Under the pieces are notes generated by a model, which ran no database searches, was not told where the DNA came from, and saw only the letters and a program-made list of their open reading frames with translations. DNA of 64,000 nucleotides from Eledone cirrhosa (Eukaryota; Mollusca; Cephalopoda; Octopoda; Eledonidae), in assembly GCA_964016885.1 (NCBI GenBank), contig OZ024740.1:298312525-298376524 (forward strand), given 5' to 3'. Shown in pieces: positions 9,990 through 23,400 of this stretch. Both the position numbers and the translations under genes were made by a program. How positions within the stretch are numbered: position 1 is the stretch's first letter; every line of letters begins with the position of its first letter.

Positions 9990-10440
9990 GGTGTCTTCAG
10001 ATATGCCTTCTATAGGGTCTTATCAGAAGGAACCGTCTCCAAGTAATCTAGTGAGATTCTCAAGCGAGACTAACTGAGCTCATAGATGTTATCCAACCAT
10101 CTTGCTCGTTGTCTTCACCTCAGTCCTGGCGGTTCGCTTTATCCGTAAAACCTGTTCAGCAATATCTCCCGATTCATTCTAACCACATGACTGTAGTACC
10201 TGAACTGTGATCTCTCGATATGGAGAAATAAGGGCTCTATCTGGAACGACGGTCTGATCTCCGAGCTACGCACCCTATCGAGTAATGTTACTCCAAGAAC
10301 CCTTCTTCTTCAACTTTTAGGTATGCTGATAACTACGGTATGTTAACCCGAGGGAAAATGACAATGTCAATGGCTTTTGATCCTCCTCCTAGTCAGATGA
10401 GATACTCCTGGCTTTCGAATAAACTCCATCACCCCTATTA
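9990..10440 (-). mobile_element. LINE 3'-end fragment (antisense)
   Basis: 10,085-10,320 matches the antisense LINE 3' region seen at 2.87-3.06 and 27.84-28.09 kb: GATGTTATCCAACCATCTTGC, TTCATTCTAACCACATGACT and CTGTGATCTCTCGATATGG. On minus this is the region after the RT (CATGTGGTTAGAAT, then GGTTGGATAACATC). Confidence 0.6.
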
Positions 10441-10640
10441 GTATTTTAGATTCCCCCTACCCCCACCCACCCACCGCTTATTAAATTTTGCTCATCTATC
10501 TCCGGCGAAATTTTATTTTAAGTGGTAGCATTTCTGCGATTATTGATTTTCTTTTTGGCACTGAAAAACATTATATATGACAAAAAAGTACAATACTAGA
10601 ATTCCCATATGTTATAAAATGAATAGGATTTTCCTCTTTG
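10441..10640. mobile_element. MITE M1 fragment
   Basis: CCGCTTATTAAATTTTGCTC, TCCGGCGAAATTTTATTTTA, AGTGGTAGCATT and AAAAAAGTACAATACTAGAA match the M1 core at 36.3 and 39.6 kb. Ends not preserved. Confidence 0.6.
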
Positions 10641-10699
10641 AATGAAACCTGAAAAAGTTACTCAAGTCTTCGCAGAAGGAGTGCTTCTCTTCAACCCTT

Positions 10700-11350
10700 T
10701 CAGACGTTTCCACCACACATCTTCTTCACCATGGCCACAGGGCAGATAAAAACTGCCCGCCCAAAGGAAGGTGGCGGAGAAATCTTCATGATGGACTCAG
10801 CTGATAGTCGTATCCGTCCTAAACGTGACAGCAAGTGTTCGACATAAACCCATAAGTCAGCAATGCTCGAACACTTGACGAGTGCGTGCAGGACTGTTTC
10901 GTCACCCTGCGCGCATCTCGGACAGACCTGGCTGACGACCCTTCCATGCCTGTACAGTTTATCTCGAACTGGTAATGCTCCCCGGTAGCACTGCCAGGTC
11001 AGGGATTTCTGGAAGTTATCCATGGTCCCTGTACCGAAAGTTCTGCTGAAAAGACACCTAGTGTCTTCCTAAAAACGTCGTCACCAAGGTGGAGCCTCCA
11101 ATAATCGTACTGACCGATTGGCTGAGGGCTGTGAGCGCTTGAAGATATTTGTCTCAAAGTACTTCCACTCGTTCTTCGCTTGACCCAGGACTGCAGCTCC
11201 GTCAAGGAGACGAGCTGGAGAAAACATGTCTATCGAACGGCGACCACACTTGTTCACCGGAAGAGTTGGAGATGTCGTAACCTCAGTGCATGTTTGTGCA
11301 TCATCAACCACGGCATGCCAAGTCTTCTGTATAGATATCTTAATACACAT
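10700..11350 (-). mobile_element. LINE C-terminal zinc-knuckle (zf-RVT) fragment
   Basis: Minus-strand open frames, broken into three by frameshifts, encode WQCYRGALPVRDKLYRHGR, then CPRCAQGDETVLHALVKC, then LW. This is the zf-RVT type zinc-binding domain (W..R..LP.R..L.RHGR...CPRC...ET..H....C) found C-terminal to non-LTR RTs. Upstream pieces (11.0-11.35 kb) read WRLHLGDDVFRKTLGVFSA and AVLGQAKNEWKYFE. The RT core is absent. Confidence 0.75.
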
Positions 11351-11460
11351 ATTTACAACACTAAAACAGCAAATAAAACGAAAGAAACATCAACATTTCT
11401 TTAATGAATTATTTGAAGTTCATAAACCGAAATTATGGTGACTGGTAAACTAAAAGTGCA

Positions 11461-11612
11461 GCGGTGAATTGGCAGAGTCGTTAGAATATCGAATAGAATG
11501 ATTTGCAGTATTCGTTCCGACTCTCTGTTCTCTAAATTCAAATCCCGCCGGGGTTACTTTACCTTTCATCCTTTTGAGGTTGATAAAAAAAAGTACCAGT
11601 CACGTACTGGGG
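11461..11612 (+). mobile_element. SINE-A variant, partial
   Basis: Head GAATTGGCAGAGTCGTTAGAA, B-box-like TTCAAATCCCGCCGGGGTTA, and body CCTTTCATCCTTTTGAGGTTG. The tail is missing. Same subfamily as 12,371-12,497 (head CAGAGTCGTTAGAA rather than CAGTATCGGTAGAG). Confidence 0.75.
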
Positions 11613-11934
11613 TAGATTCCTCCTCTGTATGTCTGTCTCACTCCTTTCTCTGGAAGAAATCTGCTGTAGTCAGACCTGGAGAGGAGATGGGCTCCGCCAG
11701 GTTTAAACATGCCATAGAAACTCCATATATCAATATGGCGCCCATGTGACTCCTTCAGGAGTTATGGCTCCATACATACAAACTAAAAGTAATTTTTTGT
11801 AGATTCGAATTGGAATCAAATTTAAAAGAAGATATTTTATTCCAGTTCGAATTTCAAGCATATTTTTAATATTTGAATTTAAGTTTTAGTTTCAATAAAT
11901 AGAAAATGCAGAAAAAAAACTTGGCTTTACATAC

Positions 11935-12320
11935 TTTCGGGTCCCAAATAATGGAGGGGTGGGAATAAGCGGAGGTGGGTGCTTGGAAAACCGATCATTT
12001 TTCTATGTCTCTGTTGATTTTTTAAAAACCGGAATTAGTCGTTTAGTTTACATATTAATATCCCAACCCATCCTATTTATTTTCTAATGTATGGGATTTC
12101 TAGTAATGTACTTTTTGCCATGTATAATGTTTTTTAATGTCTAAAGAAAATTAATTATTGCAGGAATGCTACCAATTAAAATAAAATTTCTCCGGAGAAA
12201 GATTAGCAAAATTTAATAAGCGGGATGTGTTTGTGCTGAATAAGAGCGAGGCGGGGTTGGAAAAATCTGAAAAATTAATAAGCATGTGGGGGAAGTTTCA
12301 AAATGTGAGTCGTGAACTCA
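11935..12320. mobile_element. MITE M1 copy, one end diverged
   Basis: Left end CTTTCGGGTCCCAAATAATGG, core CCCATCCTATTTATTTTCT, GGGATTTCTAGTAATGTACT, CCGGAGAAAGATTAGCAAAA. It is the reverse orientation of the 36.2 kb copy. Confidence 0.6.
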
Positions 12321-12370
12321 TCAGCGGTCTGGAAAATCTCTGTTTATTAACCTTAACTATATTGACACAC

Positions 12371-12497
12371 GTCAGCGAATTGGCAGAGTCGTTAGAACGT
12401 TGTATAGAATGCTTTGTGGTATTCGGTCCGGCTTCAAATCCCGCCGAGGTCAACTATGCCTTTCATCCTTTCTGGGTCGATAAAAAAAAAACTCCAG
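12371..12497 (+). mobile_element. SINE-A variant, partial
   Basis: Contains GAATTGGCAGAGTCGTTAGAA, GCTTCAAATCCCGCCGAGGT and CCTTTCATCCTTTCTGGGTC. The tail is missing. Confidence 0.72.
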
Positions 12498-12499
12498 TC

Positions 12500-12816
12500 T
12501 ACGACGACTCCATCAGGAGTTATTGAAACCACACCATACATATGTGTTGCTTATATTAACACACAAACACACACACAACCACCACTACCATTAGTCTTTT
12601 GTAGTCATGTTGAATGTAATGGCAGTGAGAGTAGAGCGCCGGGTTAAATAACTATCGGTATTTCCTCTAAGTAATAAGTGGAAATTGTAACATTTCCTGA
12701 TCATTACTAATGTAACTTTTTGTACTTGTTACAGCTGTTGCTATTGTTTTGAGAAATTATATTTAAAATCATTATTGTATTGTATTATCATTTTCATTAT
12801 TATTATTTTTTTTTAG
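12500..12816 (+). other. 5' flank of the FAM167-like gene
   Basis: CA repeat near 12,560-12,575, then unique AT-rich DNA. The run ATTATTATTTTTTTTTTAG ending at 12,816 is a good splice acceptor, so the 5' untranslated part of the following exon may begin at 12,817. No promoter element can be named with confidence. Confidence 0.4.
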
Positions 12817-13012
12817 ATTGAATTACTGCTCCCCACAGCTGTTAATGGCACTATATTGTTTTTATCAGCGGTAGACTTGATTTCTTCATGTCATAACTGG
12901 TACTGCTATCATCGCAAACGTCGTAACTTCAGTAATGATTCTTATACCAGACGGACTATAGAAAAGACATTGTGAATAAGAAGCGTCAGCCGATTCACCA
13001 AAACGAAAAGAG

Positions 13013-14167
13013 ATGTGGTCATCAAAAGATGAAGATACTCCATTAGATAGCTTGAATACAGTAATGATTCTAGCGCAGAAGCTAAAACTAAACAAACCTG
13101 AAACTACAACTGCAAATTCATACGACAGTTTTTGTTGTGGCGACATCAAACAGACTAGTAGTCCACGGGATGATAAAAACAGTTCGCAGAACAGTAAACA
13201 GTCCGCCTGGAAGTTCAATGGATATAAAGCCAAAACAGAGACTTTTGGACAAGTCGATGGAAATGGAGTTTCTTGTGGGGATATAGGAATGATTAATAGA
13301 GGGCTGAGTCCAATATTGAAGGCAAGAAACCAATCTAAGCAGCAGCGATACCCGTTAAAAACTCAAACAGCAGTTGATATTGATTCTGATATCGATGAGA
13401 CTGCAAGTTCGATCGACAGTGATTACTCAGATATTTACACAAGTGACGATTGTTGTAAAGAACTTCCTTCTGGTTACAATTCTAGTAATGTTGATAATGT
13501 GACTGTAGATAAAAGTACCGAAGTTTATGCTGGAAAACCTGTATATACTTCGGTAGAACAAGATGTCAATAAAAATGTTGATATGTACACGAAGAAAAAC
13601 ACTAAGACCTCTGTGGTAAAAGATAAACAGATGTGTGTAGAAAGAGACACCTCAAGCGAACAAGTCTCTTCGGATAATTCCCAAATGTTTACTTTACAAA
13701 CAAGCAGGAAACCAATTCATTCTATTGTAAAAAACAAAGTAGTTTCCTTTTCAAATAAGGATACAACTAGACAACTGTCTACTTCAAAAGAAAATGTTCC
13801 ATTTTTACAACCATGCTCTCCTCAGCAGACAAATCAAGTTGATCGACGTGATTTAGACTCAGACGAGTCATCTGGAATGAAACCAAATCCAATTTGCAGA
13901 CTATATCAATTAGCTTTAAATAAGAACAAACTTAACTATAAAGATATAAATGTAAATGGATCTTTTGAAAGTGAGCGTTCTTCAGTGGATACGACAGAAA
14001 GCAATAAACAAACTTTGTCTGTCAACAAATGTAAAGTTTTTATAAGAGACAACTACTTTAATGAGGCCATCGGAACTTTACGAAAAAGCGGCGACACAGA
14101 TGGACAACATTCTGAAAATAATGCACATGACTTTGGCCAAAAGCTTAATATTTTACAAGGAGAACTG
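13013..14167 (+). CDS. FAM167-like coding exon 1
   Basis: 385 codons ending GGA GAA CTG, followed by the donor GTAAGTTT at 14,168. The open frame runs on to 14,281 past the donor, but those residues are intronic. The last residues (KLNILQGEL) begin the coiled coil completed by exon 2. The composition (many Ser, Asp, Asn, Lys and few hydrophobics) suggests disorder. Confidence 0.82.
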
Positions 14168-17100
14168 GTAAGTTTCGGCAACATTTTCTTTGGTTCATTT
14201 ATGTCATTTAGTAAATATTCTGGGAGATCTACATGGGGTGGATGTATAGCGCGAGTTTTTGATGGTCGTGTTGGTGTGTGATTGTGTTGTGGTGTTGATT
14301 CGTTTGTTGCGTGCGTGCTCACTTGTAGCTTGCTGTGTCGTGTGGTCACTGTTGTGTAATACAGTGTGACCAGAGGTTGCATGTGTGTAGGTAAGTAAGT
14401 AAGTGTTCAATAAGATGATGATGATATGATAGTTCCTTGACCACGCAGAAAATGAATATATATAAATGAACCACGATGACACCAAACCGCTATAGTATTA
14501 ATTTATTGAAAATAACTCACGCCGGAGTTATACGAAAAATACAGGGATTGTTTGTTTGTAAAAGTGGAATTAAAGTTGTATTTACCAAGAAAACTTCATG
14601 AACTTCGCTGGGTTGGTTAAGAGAGAGAGATTGAGTGAAAGAGAGAGAGTAAGAGAAAGTAAGAGTCTGTAAGACCTAAGATGTCTGTAGAAAGCAAATG
14701 TTGTACATGTTTACTCTATCAAGAACTCCTTCAAACTGCCCGGCTTGATCTAAGACAGACTATTTATCTCTGTCGCTTCCTCTGTGCCCAAGCCTTGAGA
14801 AAAAAGGGATGACCTTTAGATTTAGAGGTCGTCCACTCTCAGACTTGTTTACGCTCGAAATGAGATAACCCAGAAAATGACCGTTAAATGTCACTCAGGG
14901 GTCAAGGTTTGGACAGATTTCGCTACAGATGTAGATGTTTTTAAGAAGCATCTTAATATTCTGCTGTCTAAGATCCCAGATTAGCCCACAGCCCGCCAAA
15001 AACAAATGAGAGCAGCAGTGTCGAACTCCCTCATCCATCAATGGCCAACCAATGAAGGACGGCTATAGAAAATGTAGCAAGCAATAATTGTTTCTACTTT
15101 TGGCACAAGGCCAGCAATTACTCAGTACATTACTGGTACTTTATTTTATCGACCCCGTAAGGATGAAAGGCAAAATTAACCTCGGCAGGATTTGAACTCA
15201 GAATGGCAAGGGCCGTAACTCTATGCGTCAAAGCATAGCGTCAGACCCTCTAACAACACTGCCAATCCACCGCCTTTGCAAGCAATAATGGTGCTCAATA
15301 TAGCCCCAGTCCATTGGCTGGAACTGGTAAAAGAGTAATGAAAGCTGTCAACCTCACTATTTTGATATATTTTGTCATGTCGATATGTTTTGATGTAATT
15401 GTGTTTGTAAAGAGACGCGTAGCACTGATATTGATATTATTACATCCGTCCCGTAAATCGACCCACTCAGGCTGCTTCTCGGTGTGTTGGTCATTGAAGA
15501 CCTGAACGATGTAGCACTAGGTAACCCAATTGAGAAAAACTGTCGTTGACCTTAGCAGCGCTACTCTAGCCCTACTGCTCCTCATCCTCATAGTTAAGAT
15601 TAACTCATCCATGACAGGTGATAAATGTAAATTACAATGAAATTCTGTTGACGCTGTACGCAGCATTCATTTTGTTCTCATTGGAGTGCAACTGACTCCA
15701 AGGGACGATACCCACATTCTTGGTCCGCCAATTCTCCCGAAAGCCCTCCAAAAGTGCCTAGAGATCAAACGTGATGAACTGACGAGGATGATCGATAGAG
15801 TACACCCGAGATATTTTCATCAGAAACATTTTCTGATAAAGTGCTGTATTATTTCCTCGCCAATTAGGGCATAGATCTCAGAGAGATGCATTACTGAACA
15901 TTGAAAGATCACAGTTATATACAGATTTCTATAGTTAATTTTAATATATAATAATTTCCTTCGATCGATAAATAAATCACTAAACATGTTTGCAACGCCA
16001 CAGTGTTATGGAAATATTAAAAGCAATGGAGAGATTATATGATATTATTAGCTATCACTTGATTTGGCGCGGGTGGATGTATACTGTGTCGTAGAAAATG
16101 CTGGCTAAGTTGTTTTCTTAATGCGGTTAGAGTAAGACGTTTCAAAAACAAGGTTTGTCAACTTGTGGAACTGTAAGTTCAAAATTATTTTATTTAACAG
16201 GAAGAATGGGGTGCATTGTAGGGCTAGCCTAGAACTCTAAATATCAAGGCACCGGTCCTGATCCTCCCTAAACTCCTCTTTTCGTTACGCAGCGCAACAT
16301 ACTATCCAACACAGGACATCTCGTAACATTTAACGCCTCCACTCGTCTATGCGCTGAATTTACCTTCAACGACACAGGCTAGCAACAAACGAAACTCCTC
16401 GTGAGTTTTAGCGGCCTCAGCCTCTGCTCAACTTCCGACTTGGCATTGACGGCCTATCTTACCTCGAACGCAGAGGCATAACTCGGGAAAATAGCGCAAG
16501 CAGTGAAATTGCGCCCCTGCCCAGCACTGTATTTTTCCATATGGGCCTAATAATTTATATAAATGCTTTAATGATCCAGCCACCATAGTGCTCTTACCCA
16601 TGATAATATAAAGACAGATCATACATCTGAAGGAGTTTCTTTTTTCACTCTTTTCCCGATGAGGCTTATTTTACTTTAATAGAACGTGCTCCTAGTCCAA
16701 GTGGGCCCCCTTCATGTGACGCCCATGGCACGTGCCATTCTAACCATACCCTAGTTACGCCTCTGCTCCAACGTGTCCAGCCGTATCTCCCTCGCCATTC
16801 TTCGGGACAACGTTTTCTCTATTCTGTCCGCAGGCATTACGAGGCGGCCTGCACCTGGGCTCCAACACGCTAGACCACACCCCTCTACACAGTTCAGTAT
16901 TCTCATTATTACAACAATAAAAAAAAATTTTTTTTAAAATTATTTTTCTCCATCAACAAGGCTTGACATAGCAATTGACTGTCATTTCTAGCATTTTTAT
17001 CATCGTTAAAACCCAAATCAGTGATTCGAAACTGGGTGAGGAAATTCACTTTTATCTTACATAATTTTGAAGATACTTTAATATGAACGAAAGGTAGAAA

Positions 17101-20045
17101 GAGGAGCCTGTTCGAAAAATATATTGCAGTCTCCATTTCATGCCTTAAAAACTGGCGATTGGCTTTCAACCTGTCCTGGAAGGTGTGGAATCTACGTACA
17201 AAGATTGCGTATCCCTGTAATATGGGAACTTATAATTTGGAGCACTAGACATTTTGGTGCTGCGATTGAGGACCAGTTTTAAGTCTCACTGTGGGCGTGC
17301 AATAATTTTTCTTGAAAAACTATATTGATGTTATAATAATGGTTTCTACATTTGGCACAAAGCCAGCAATTTGAAGGGAAGAGGAAAGTTGATTAAACCG
17401 AACTCAGCGTGTTACTGGTACTTTATTTTATCGACCTTGTAAGAATGAAAGGCAAAGTTAACCTCGGCAAGATTTGCACTCAGAACATAAATTGACGTAA
17501 CTATATGCCACAAAAATTGTTGTCCAACGCGCTACCGATATTGCCAATCCACCACCCTATTATTGCTATTATGATAATACTAGTGGAGACTTTTGGTGAC
17601 CTTGTCCTAGGGCCACCTCCCTACTCACCACTACCTGCACAGAGTTGGCTACCCGCAGGTGTGAGCCTCAATGGCTCTTCCAGCGCGTCTTCCCTCACCA
17701 TCCTCCATGGAAACGCCTTCTCTAGTCTGTTCGCTGGGACCGCGGGGTGGCCAGCGCTTGAGCCACCATTTACTCATAATAATGAGAGATGGCGTGAGCG
17801 GGAGAGACGAAGGCAATGACAGTGGGAGTTTGGTTCCTTTGTGTTCGGACCTGGTGTGTATGTATATATTTATAATTGTTTCTACTTTTGGCACCAGGCC
17901 AGCAATTATCCAGTGCATTACTGGTACTTTATTTTATCGACCCCGTAAGGATGAAAGGCAAAGTTAACCTCGGCGGGATTTGAACTCAGATCATAAAGGG
18001 AGGTAACTCTATGCTTCAAAGCATGGCGCCCGACCCTCTACCGATACTGCCAATCCACCGACTAGTGGCCTAGTGGCCTAGTGCTGTCAATAATTATTTC
18101 TACATTCGGTACAAGGCCAGTAAATTGGGCGAGGAAAGTCGATTATATCGACCTCCGTACGTTACTGGTGCTTTATTTTATCGATCACGAAAGGATGAAG
18201 GGCAAAGTTAACCTGGGCGGGATTCGAAGGCAGAACGTAAAGAGCCGTAAATATATGTCGCAAAGCATAGTTTCCGACGCTCTAACGATACTGCCGATAA
18301 TGTTGAATATATTTCATTTTTGTGGTCCAGGATTGGTATTCTTTATATACCAGGGTTACTAAATATATGTACAATCATACAGACTGGGAAATTTGTGTTT
18401 TGATAAATGTATGACTTGCATAAGAGAAACCCTATAGTGTATGTTGATTGCTGACACATGGAAGTGATTAAAGATAAAAAAATATTTTAATAAAAATTTA
18501 TTTCTAGGATATAATTATTTAAATATTCAGCAAGTATGTACAAATGAGATACAAGATTAAATAAGTTTGGAGAAATAACTATTAACAGGGACGGGTGTGT
18601 AGCAGTAATTTGATACTCTCTGCAACTGGGTTTCATTCGGTCTATTAAGAGGCCACCAAAAACTTTACCTCCAAACGACACGGCAGAGCTGTTTCTCTTT
18701 TGGCACCAGTGGTCTGGAGACTAGCAGACCTGAGGTTAAATGAGATAAGTTTTTCTCTCCGTCATTCCACCTCAGTTTTTCTGAAGAGAAGGATGACTTC
18801 GAGTTGTAGCGAGGATTTCAAGCAGTAGAGATGTACGTTAGGGCCAAACACTCCAGCCCAGTCGACATGATTGGACTACTTCGATAAAGATTAGTTCATG
18901 CATCTGGTTAGATTACTACTACATTCAAACAAACCAACATAACACACAATTCACTCGATTCTTTGTTGTTTTCCTGACTCGTTGACAATAGCTTCGAAGT
19001 AAGCTACTTTCTTAATAAAAATTCTTTTACTTGTTCATTCCTCGGCATTTTCTCCACAGCGCTTATATTTGGGACACTTTTTACCTTCTTCATAATCACC
19101 TAACAACCCAACACCAGTCACTATTACAAACACTGCCACGCTCAAATGAACAACAAACACTGCCACACTCAAATGAACAACAAACACAAGCCAATTCATG
19201 CCATCGTTACATCCACTTTGCTACACTTCTATTCAGCAACATTCAACTACGTTACAAACAATTTCTACATCTCATTTCGTTATATTTCTATACGCTACAG
19301 ATGGTGGATTTAGAACTCAGGACCTTATGATTGAAAACCAAATTCCTATTGTAGCAACATGACTGATATAAGAAATGCATTGTGTGTGTATGTATGAATG
19401 TCTGTGTGAAATTTTAAACTTACAGACGGAGATATATAAATATACAAACACACATGGCATAGTATAGTGAAATTATGTAGCCGTTGTCGTAATTCTTTTT
19501 ATATTTAACTTTATAAAGATATAGAAAACTTTATAAATTACATTACTGAAAAAAAAAACCATAAAAAAACTGCTTCGCCCACAGAGGGACTTGAACCCGC
19601 GACCCTCAGATACCTTCACGCATTTACTCATAAAAGTCTGATGCTCTACCGACTGAGCTATGCGGGCGGCGATAATAATTGTTACTTTTTAACCTTAGTC
19701 TTTATTATTATTAGAATATTGATAACATGTTTGTCGTAATATGTATTATATATAGCATTATACTTTTGATGACTTTAACTGTGGAGCGAAATCGAAAACA
19801 ACGAAAGAATGTTATTGAGGTCATTTAAATTTATGTATTAAAATAAAAATAACATTTAGAAAACATTTGGTTTCCACGTGTCGCGCTGGTACTGGCGTCT
19901 GTACAATCGACACCATTGATATCTTTATCGTTGTCGTCGTTAGTTGTGTGCGCGCGCGCGCGTGAGCGTTTATTAGCAGAATCAGTAGAGGGTCGAATAA
20001 AGCGTATTGTGGTCATTAATTCCGTAAGATATAGTGTATATCTCC

Positions 20046-20078
<33 letters not shown>

Positions 20079-20436
20079 AGAAATCATTATTATTATTATA
20101 TATACTGTATATAATATATATAATTGTTTCTACGTATATAATATATACAAATCCCGCCGAGGTTAACTTTGCCTTTCATCCTTACGGAGTCGATAAAATA
20201 AAGTACCAGTAATGCACTGTTATAATTGCTGGCCTTGTGCCAAAAGTAGAAACAATTATTATATATATATATACACGTATAATTCTAATCTATGTGTGCG
20301 TATATATATATATATATAAATATAAATTAGCGAGAATCGTATTTCGGCTTAGGAATTAACGAAAAACAACTTCCGAGATGATCAATATATTTTTCTTCCT
20401 AATAATCGTCTTTTTCTCCCTATTTACATATATATT

Positions 20437-20467
<31 letters not shown>

Positions 20468-23400
20468 ATATATATGTAAATAGGGAGAAAAAGACGATTA
20501 TTAGGAAGAAAAATATATTGTTTTCCTTTTATTTTTTTCTCTTTTTTTTCTGGGTTAGAAAATGTTTAAAACAAAATATTTTACTTTGTGTGTTAATTTA
20601 TTTATTTATATATTTAATATATATATATGAAATTTTGTTTTTCTACAAATTTCATACTTGACGACCCAATATATATATATATATATATACCGAATAAATA
20701 GTGTTAGGGTTAGATTTTATATTGTCTTAACAATTGGTGGTAAAAATAAACTTGTGTTTTGTTATTTTTAACATTACCTGCATTGATAATAATAAAAATA
20801 GCCTAGGGGGGGGGGGTCTATTTTATTGGGGCCGGCAAAATAGCCTCTTCCTATATATTGGAACAAACTACCCGCATCAGTTATTAGCTGTCGAGATACT
20901 GCATTCTTTAAAACCTCCATGCTTCCTGAGATTCGCCTACATTACACCTAATATTCCCCCTCCATACACACGCACACATGTATATCATGACTCATACACT
21001 ATTCACTTCCCTGACATTTGTATATTATTCTATGTACTATACATGCACCTTTGATGAGTTGTAGTGCACCTGAGCACTGTACACAATAATTTCATTATTA
21101 TATTATTATTATATTGTTAGATTCTATTCTTTTTTTTTTTTCATTAAAAAGTTTATTTCGATTGAATGGACAGATTTTACGGGCAAAACCAACCGACAGG
21201 AGACTCAGGGGTAGACCCCAAGCAAGATGGTTGGATAACATCCATGAGATTGACTGGTCTTGCTTGGGGATCCAGGTGTTAGGGTTAGTGTGACAGGACC
21301 CGCTGGAAGGAATATTTGAGGACTCTGCCCGCACGACACCTCTCAGAAATAAGTGGACGAAGATATCTTAAACAAATATGCTGACAGAATAGATAGCTTG
21401 AAATTACAAACACAAAATGCCATAACTGTCCAATATCAATACACACACAAGCGTGAACCTAACATAACTGTAAAAATTGCCTCCTGTGTTTTATTTGTTT
21501 CATTTATTAACTATCTATCTATCTAGGGCGGATAAAATTCCCGAGATCCATGGACGAGTTCTCTTCAGCGGTCTCTGTCCCTCATCATCGCCGCCATGTC
21601 TTGCGTCTCCCAGAGACCAGTATCCGTCCTTAGGGTATTAATATATGTCAACCTCGGTCTCCCTCTTCAAGTGTGTCCGTGTAGGGGCTCCCACAGGATC
21701 ACAGTGCAGTGTCAACTCTGAATGTCGGTGAGCGTTCAACTAACTGACTCTTGGGAGGTTCCCGTATTGTTCTGAGTTCTTCATCCTCAGTGTATACTGA
21801 TTAATGTTCAGAGCCATCCCCAGCATTCTCGTGTAGCACCCATCCACCATCTGAGTGAGGCTCTTGGTCAGTGTCCAAGTCTCAGACCCGTACAGCAGCA
21901 CAGACTCCACTGTAGCGACGAAGAGGGATCTTCAGGTCTTTACGAAGGTTCGACTTCCACGCCGACCTCAAACTGACACTCCGCCCAGGTTTTTCTCTTC
22001 CTCTCCTCCACAACATCCTCTCTGTTCCCAATCTTTGCTCCCAGATACAGGAAGTCTACAACTAATTCTGGCGGCTTCCCGCCTACATTCATAATCTTCT
22101 CTGGCTTCTTAATGTTATAAGTACACAGACCGCCACTATCGTTTATAGTTTGAATTTAAATCCCGCCAGTACTAACTTTGCTTTTCCTCCTTCACGGATT
22201 GATAAAATAAGTACAAGTACTAAGTTGATATAATCAAGTGTTTATCACCGCCGTTGCGTCCACTACCTTTTCCACCGTAATTGTCGTCATTGAGTTGTTT
22301 AAAACAGCTATCTCAACAGCAATTTAATAAACATGTCACCAAGAAACAAGAGTACATGTAGCGAAACCTGTTACACCCAACTCTATTTTTATTCAAGACC
22401 ACCTGCTTCTTCTTATCATACAAATTAATCGGATTTATTTTTAGTGTTAGAATATCCTATAATCTTTCATATGAACTTAACAATAGTGTAAAAAAAAAAG
22501 AAGGGATTTCAAAGTAAAATGTGGGGTCGATTTAATTGACTTTCCTCCCTTCCCCCAAATTGCTGGCCTTGTGCCTATGTTAGAAACAAGTATTGTTCGT
22601 AAGATACACTGATTAAATAAGCGGGTAGCAACCGGTCGTCTGTCCATGAGGAATTCGAACAAGTGAAAATATGTAAACATGAAATTACTGCTTGCTAAAT
22701 TGTTTATTGAAATTGTCACTCTCCTCGCTTATGTAGTGTCACAGTTAAATGTGGAGAATGTTGTCTATGTGCGTTATATATATATATATATTCTGGCTTC
22801 CTCTGTAACCTCTTGTATTTTAGATAATTATCCATACAATTAAACGTGCCAATACAATTTATATAATGAATAAGACTATACAGATATATACAGTACCAAA
22901 AAAGGGAAGAAGAGATGTAGAGTAATAATACAGAAGAAAAAAACGGGGAGAAGACACTTATACACATTCACATATCACATCAAGGGGATGTGGAGCTTTT
23001 CTCTAATAATTTTTTTGACATTGCCGCAGGTGATAGCGACACTAAGATACTGGAATAACCAAGCACCCTTGCGGGCATCACCTGATACTTTTGTAAAGCG
23101 AGTCGCCAACAATGATAAGAACTTTGTTGTCAGCGACCTAACTCCCCGGAACATCTCGAGCAACACAGGCTGGAAAAAATAGTTTGCCAATAATTCCTGG
23201 TATTTAAAAATATTCCGTTTTGCAATGAATGCTGCGACCCTCTTTTCAGACTAGGTTTCCCATTTACAGACCTGCAAACCTCTAAAAACCCAAACCCTTG
23301 AAAAAAAGTGCCTCAGAACGGGGAGAAGTGAGGCAAAATGGGGAGATTTTACATAATGAAAGCTATACCCATTTTCACAAGAGATATCTCCGTTGAACGT

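Larger units (their letters stand above)
5400..9990 (-). repeat. Tandem array carrying seven tRNA-Ile(UAU) sequences
   Basis: A segmental tandem array. Each unit holds a minus-strand tRNA-Ile(UAU) sequence, a flank (CAGATCTGAATTACAAAAAT, TTTTATCCACAGAAATG), a scrambled piece of the LINE-B C-terminus and, in some units, a mariner piece. The stretches 7,414-7,900 and 8,728-9,214 are nearly identical at an offset of 1,314 bp, so the last duplication there is recent. Other units are about 0.55-0.7 kb. Confidence 0.8.

Noticed and set aside
14168..14281. Open frame continuing 38 codons beyond the FAM167-like exon 1
   Set aside because: A strong donor (GTAAGT) at 14,168 and the perfect phase fit to exon 2 show that this is intronic read-through.
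20734..21054. A 106-codon plus-strand open frame
   Set aside because: Covers dispersed repeat D3, which also occurs at 44.9 kb without a conserved frame.
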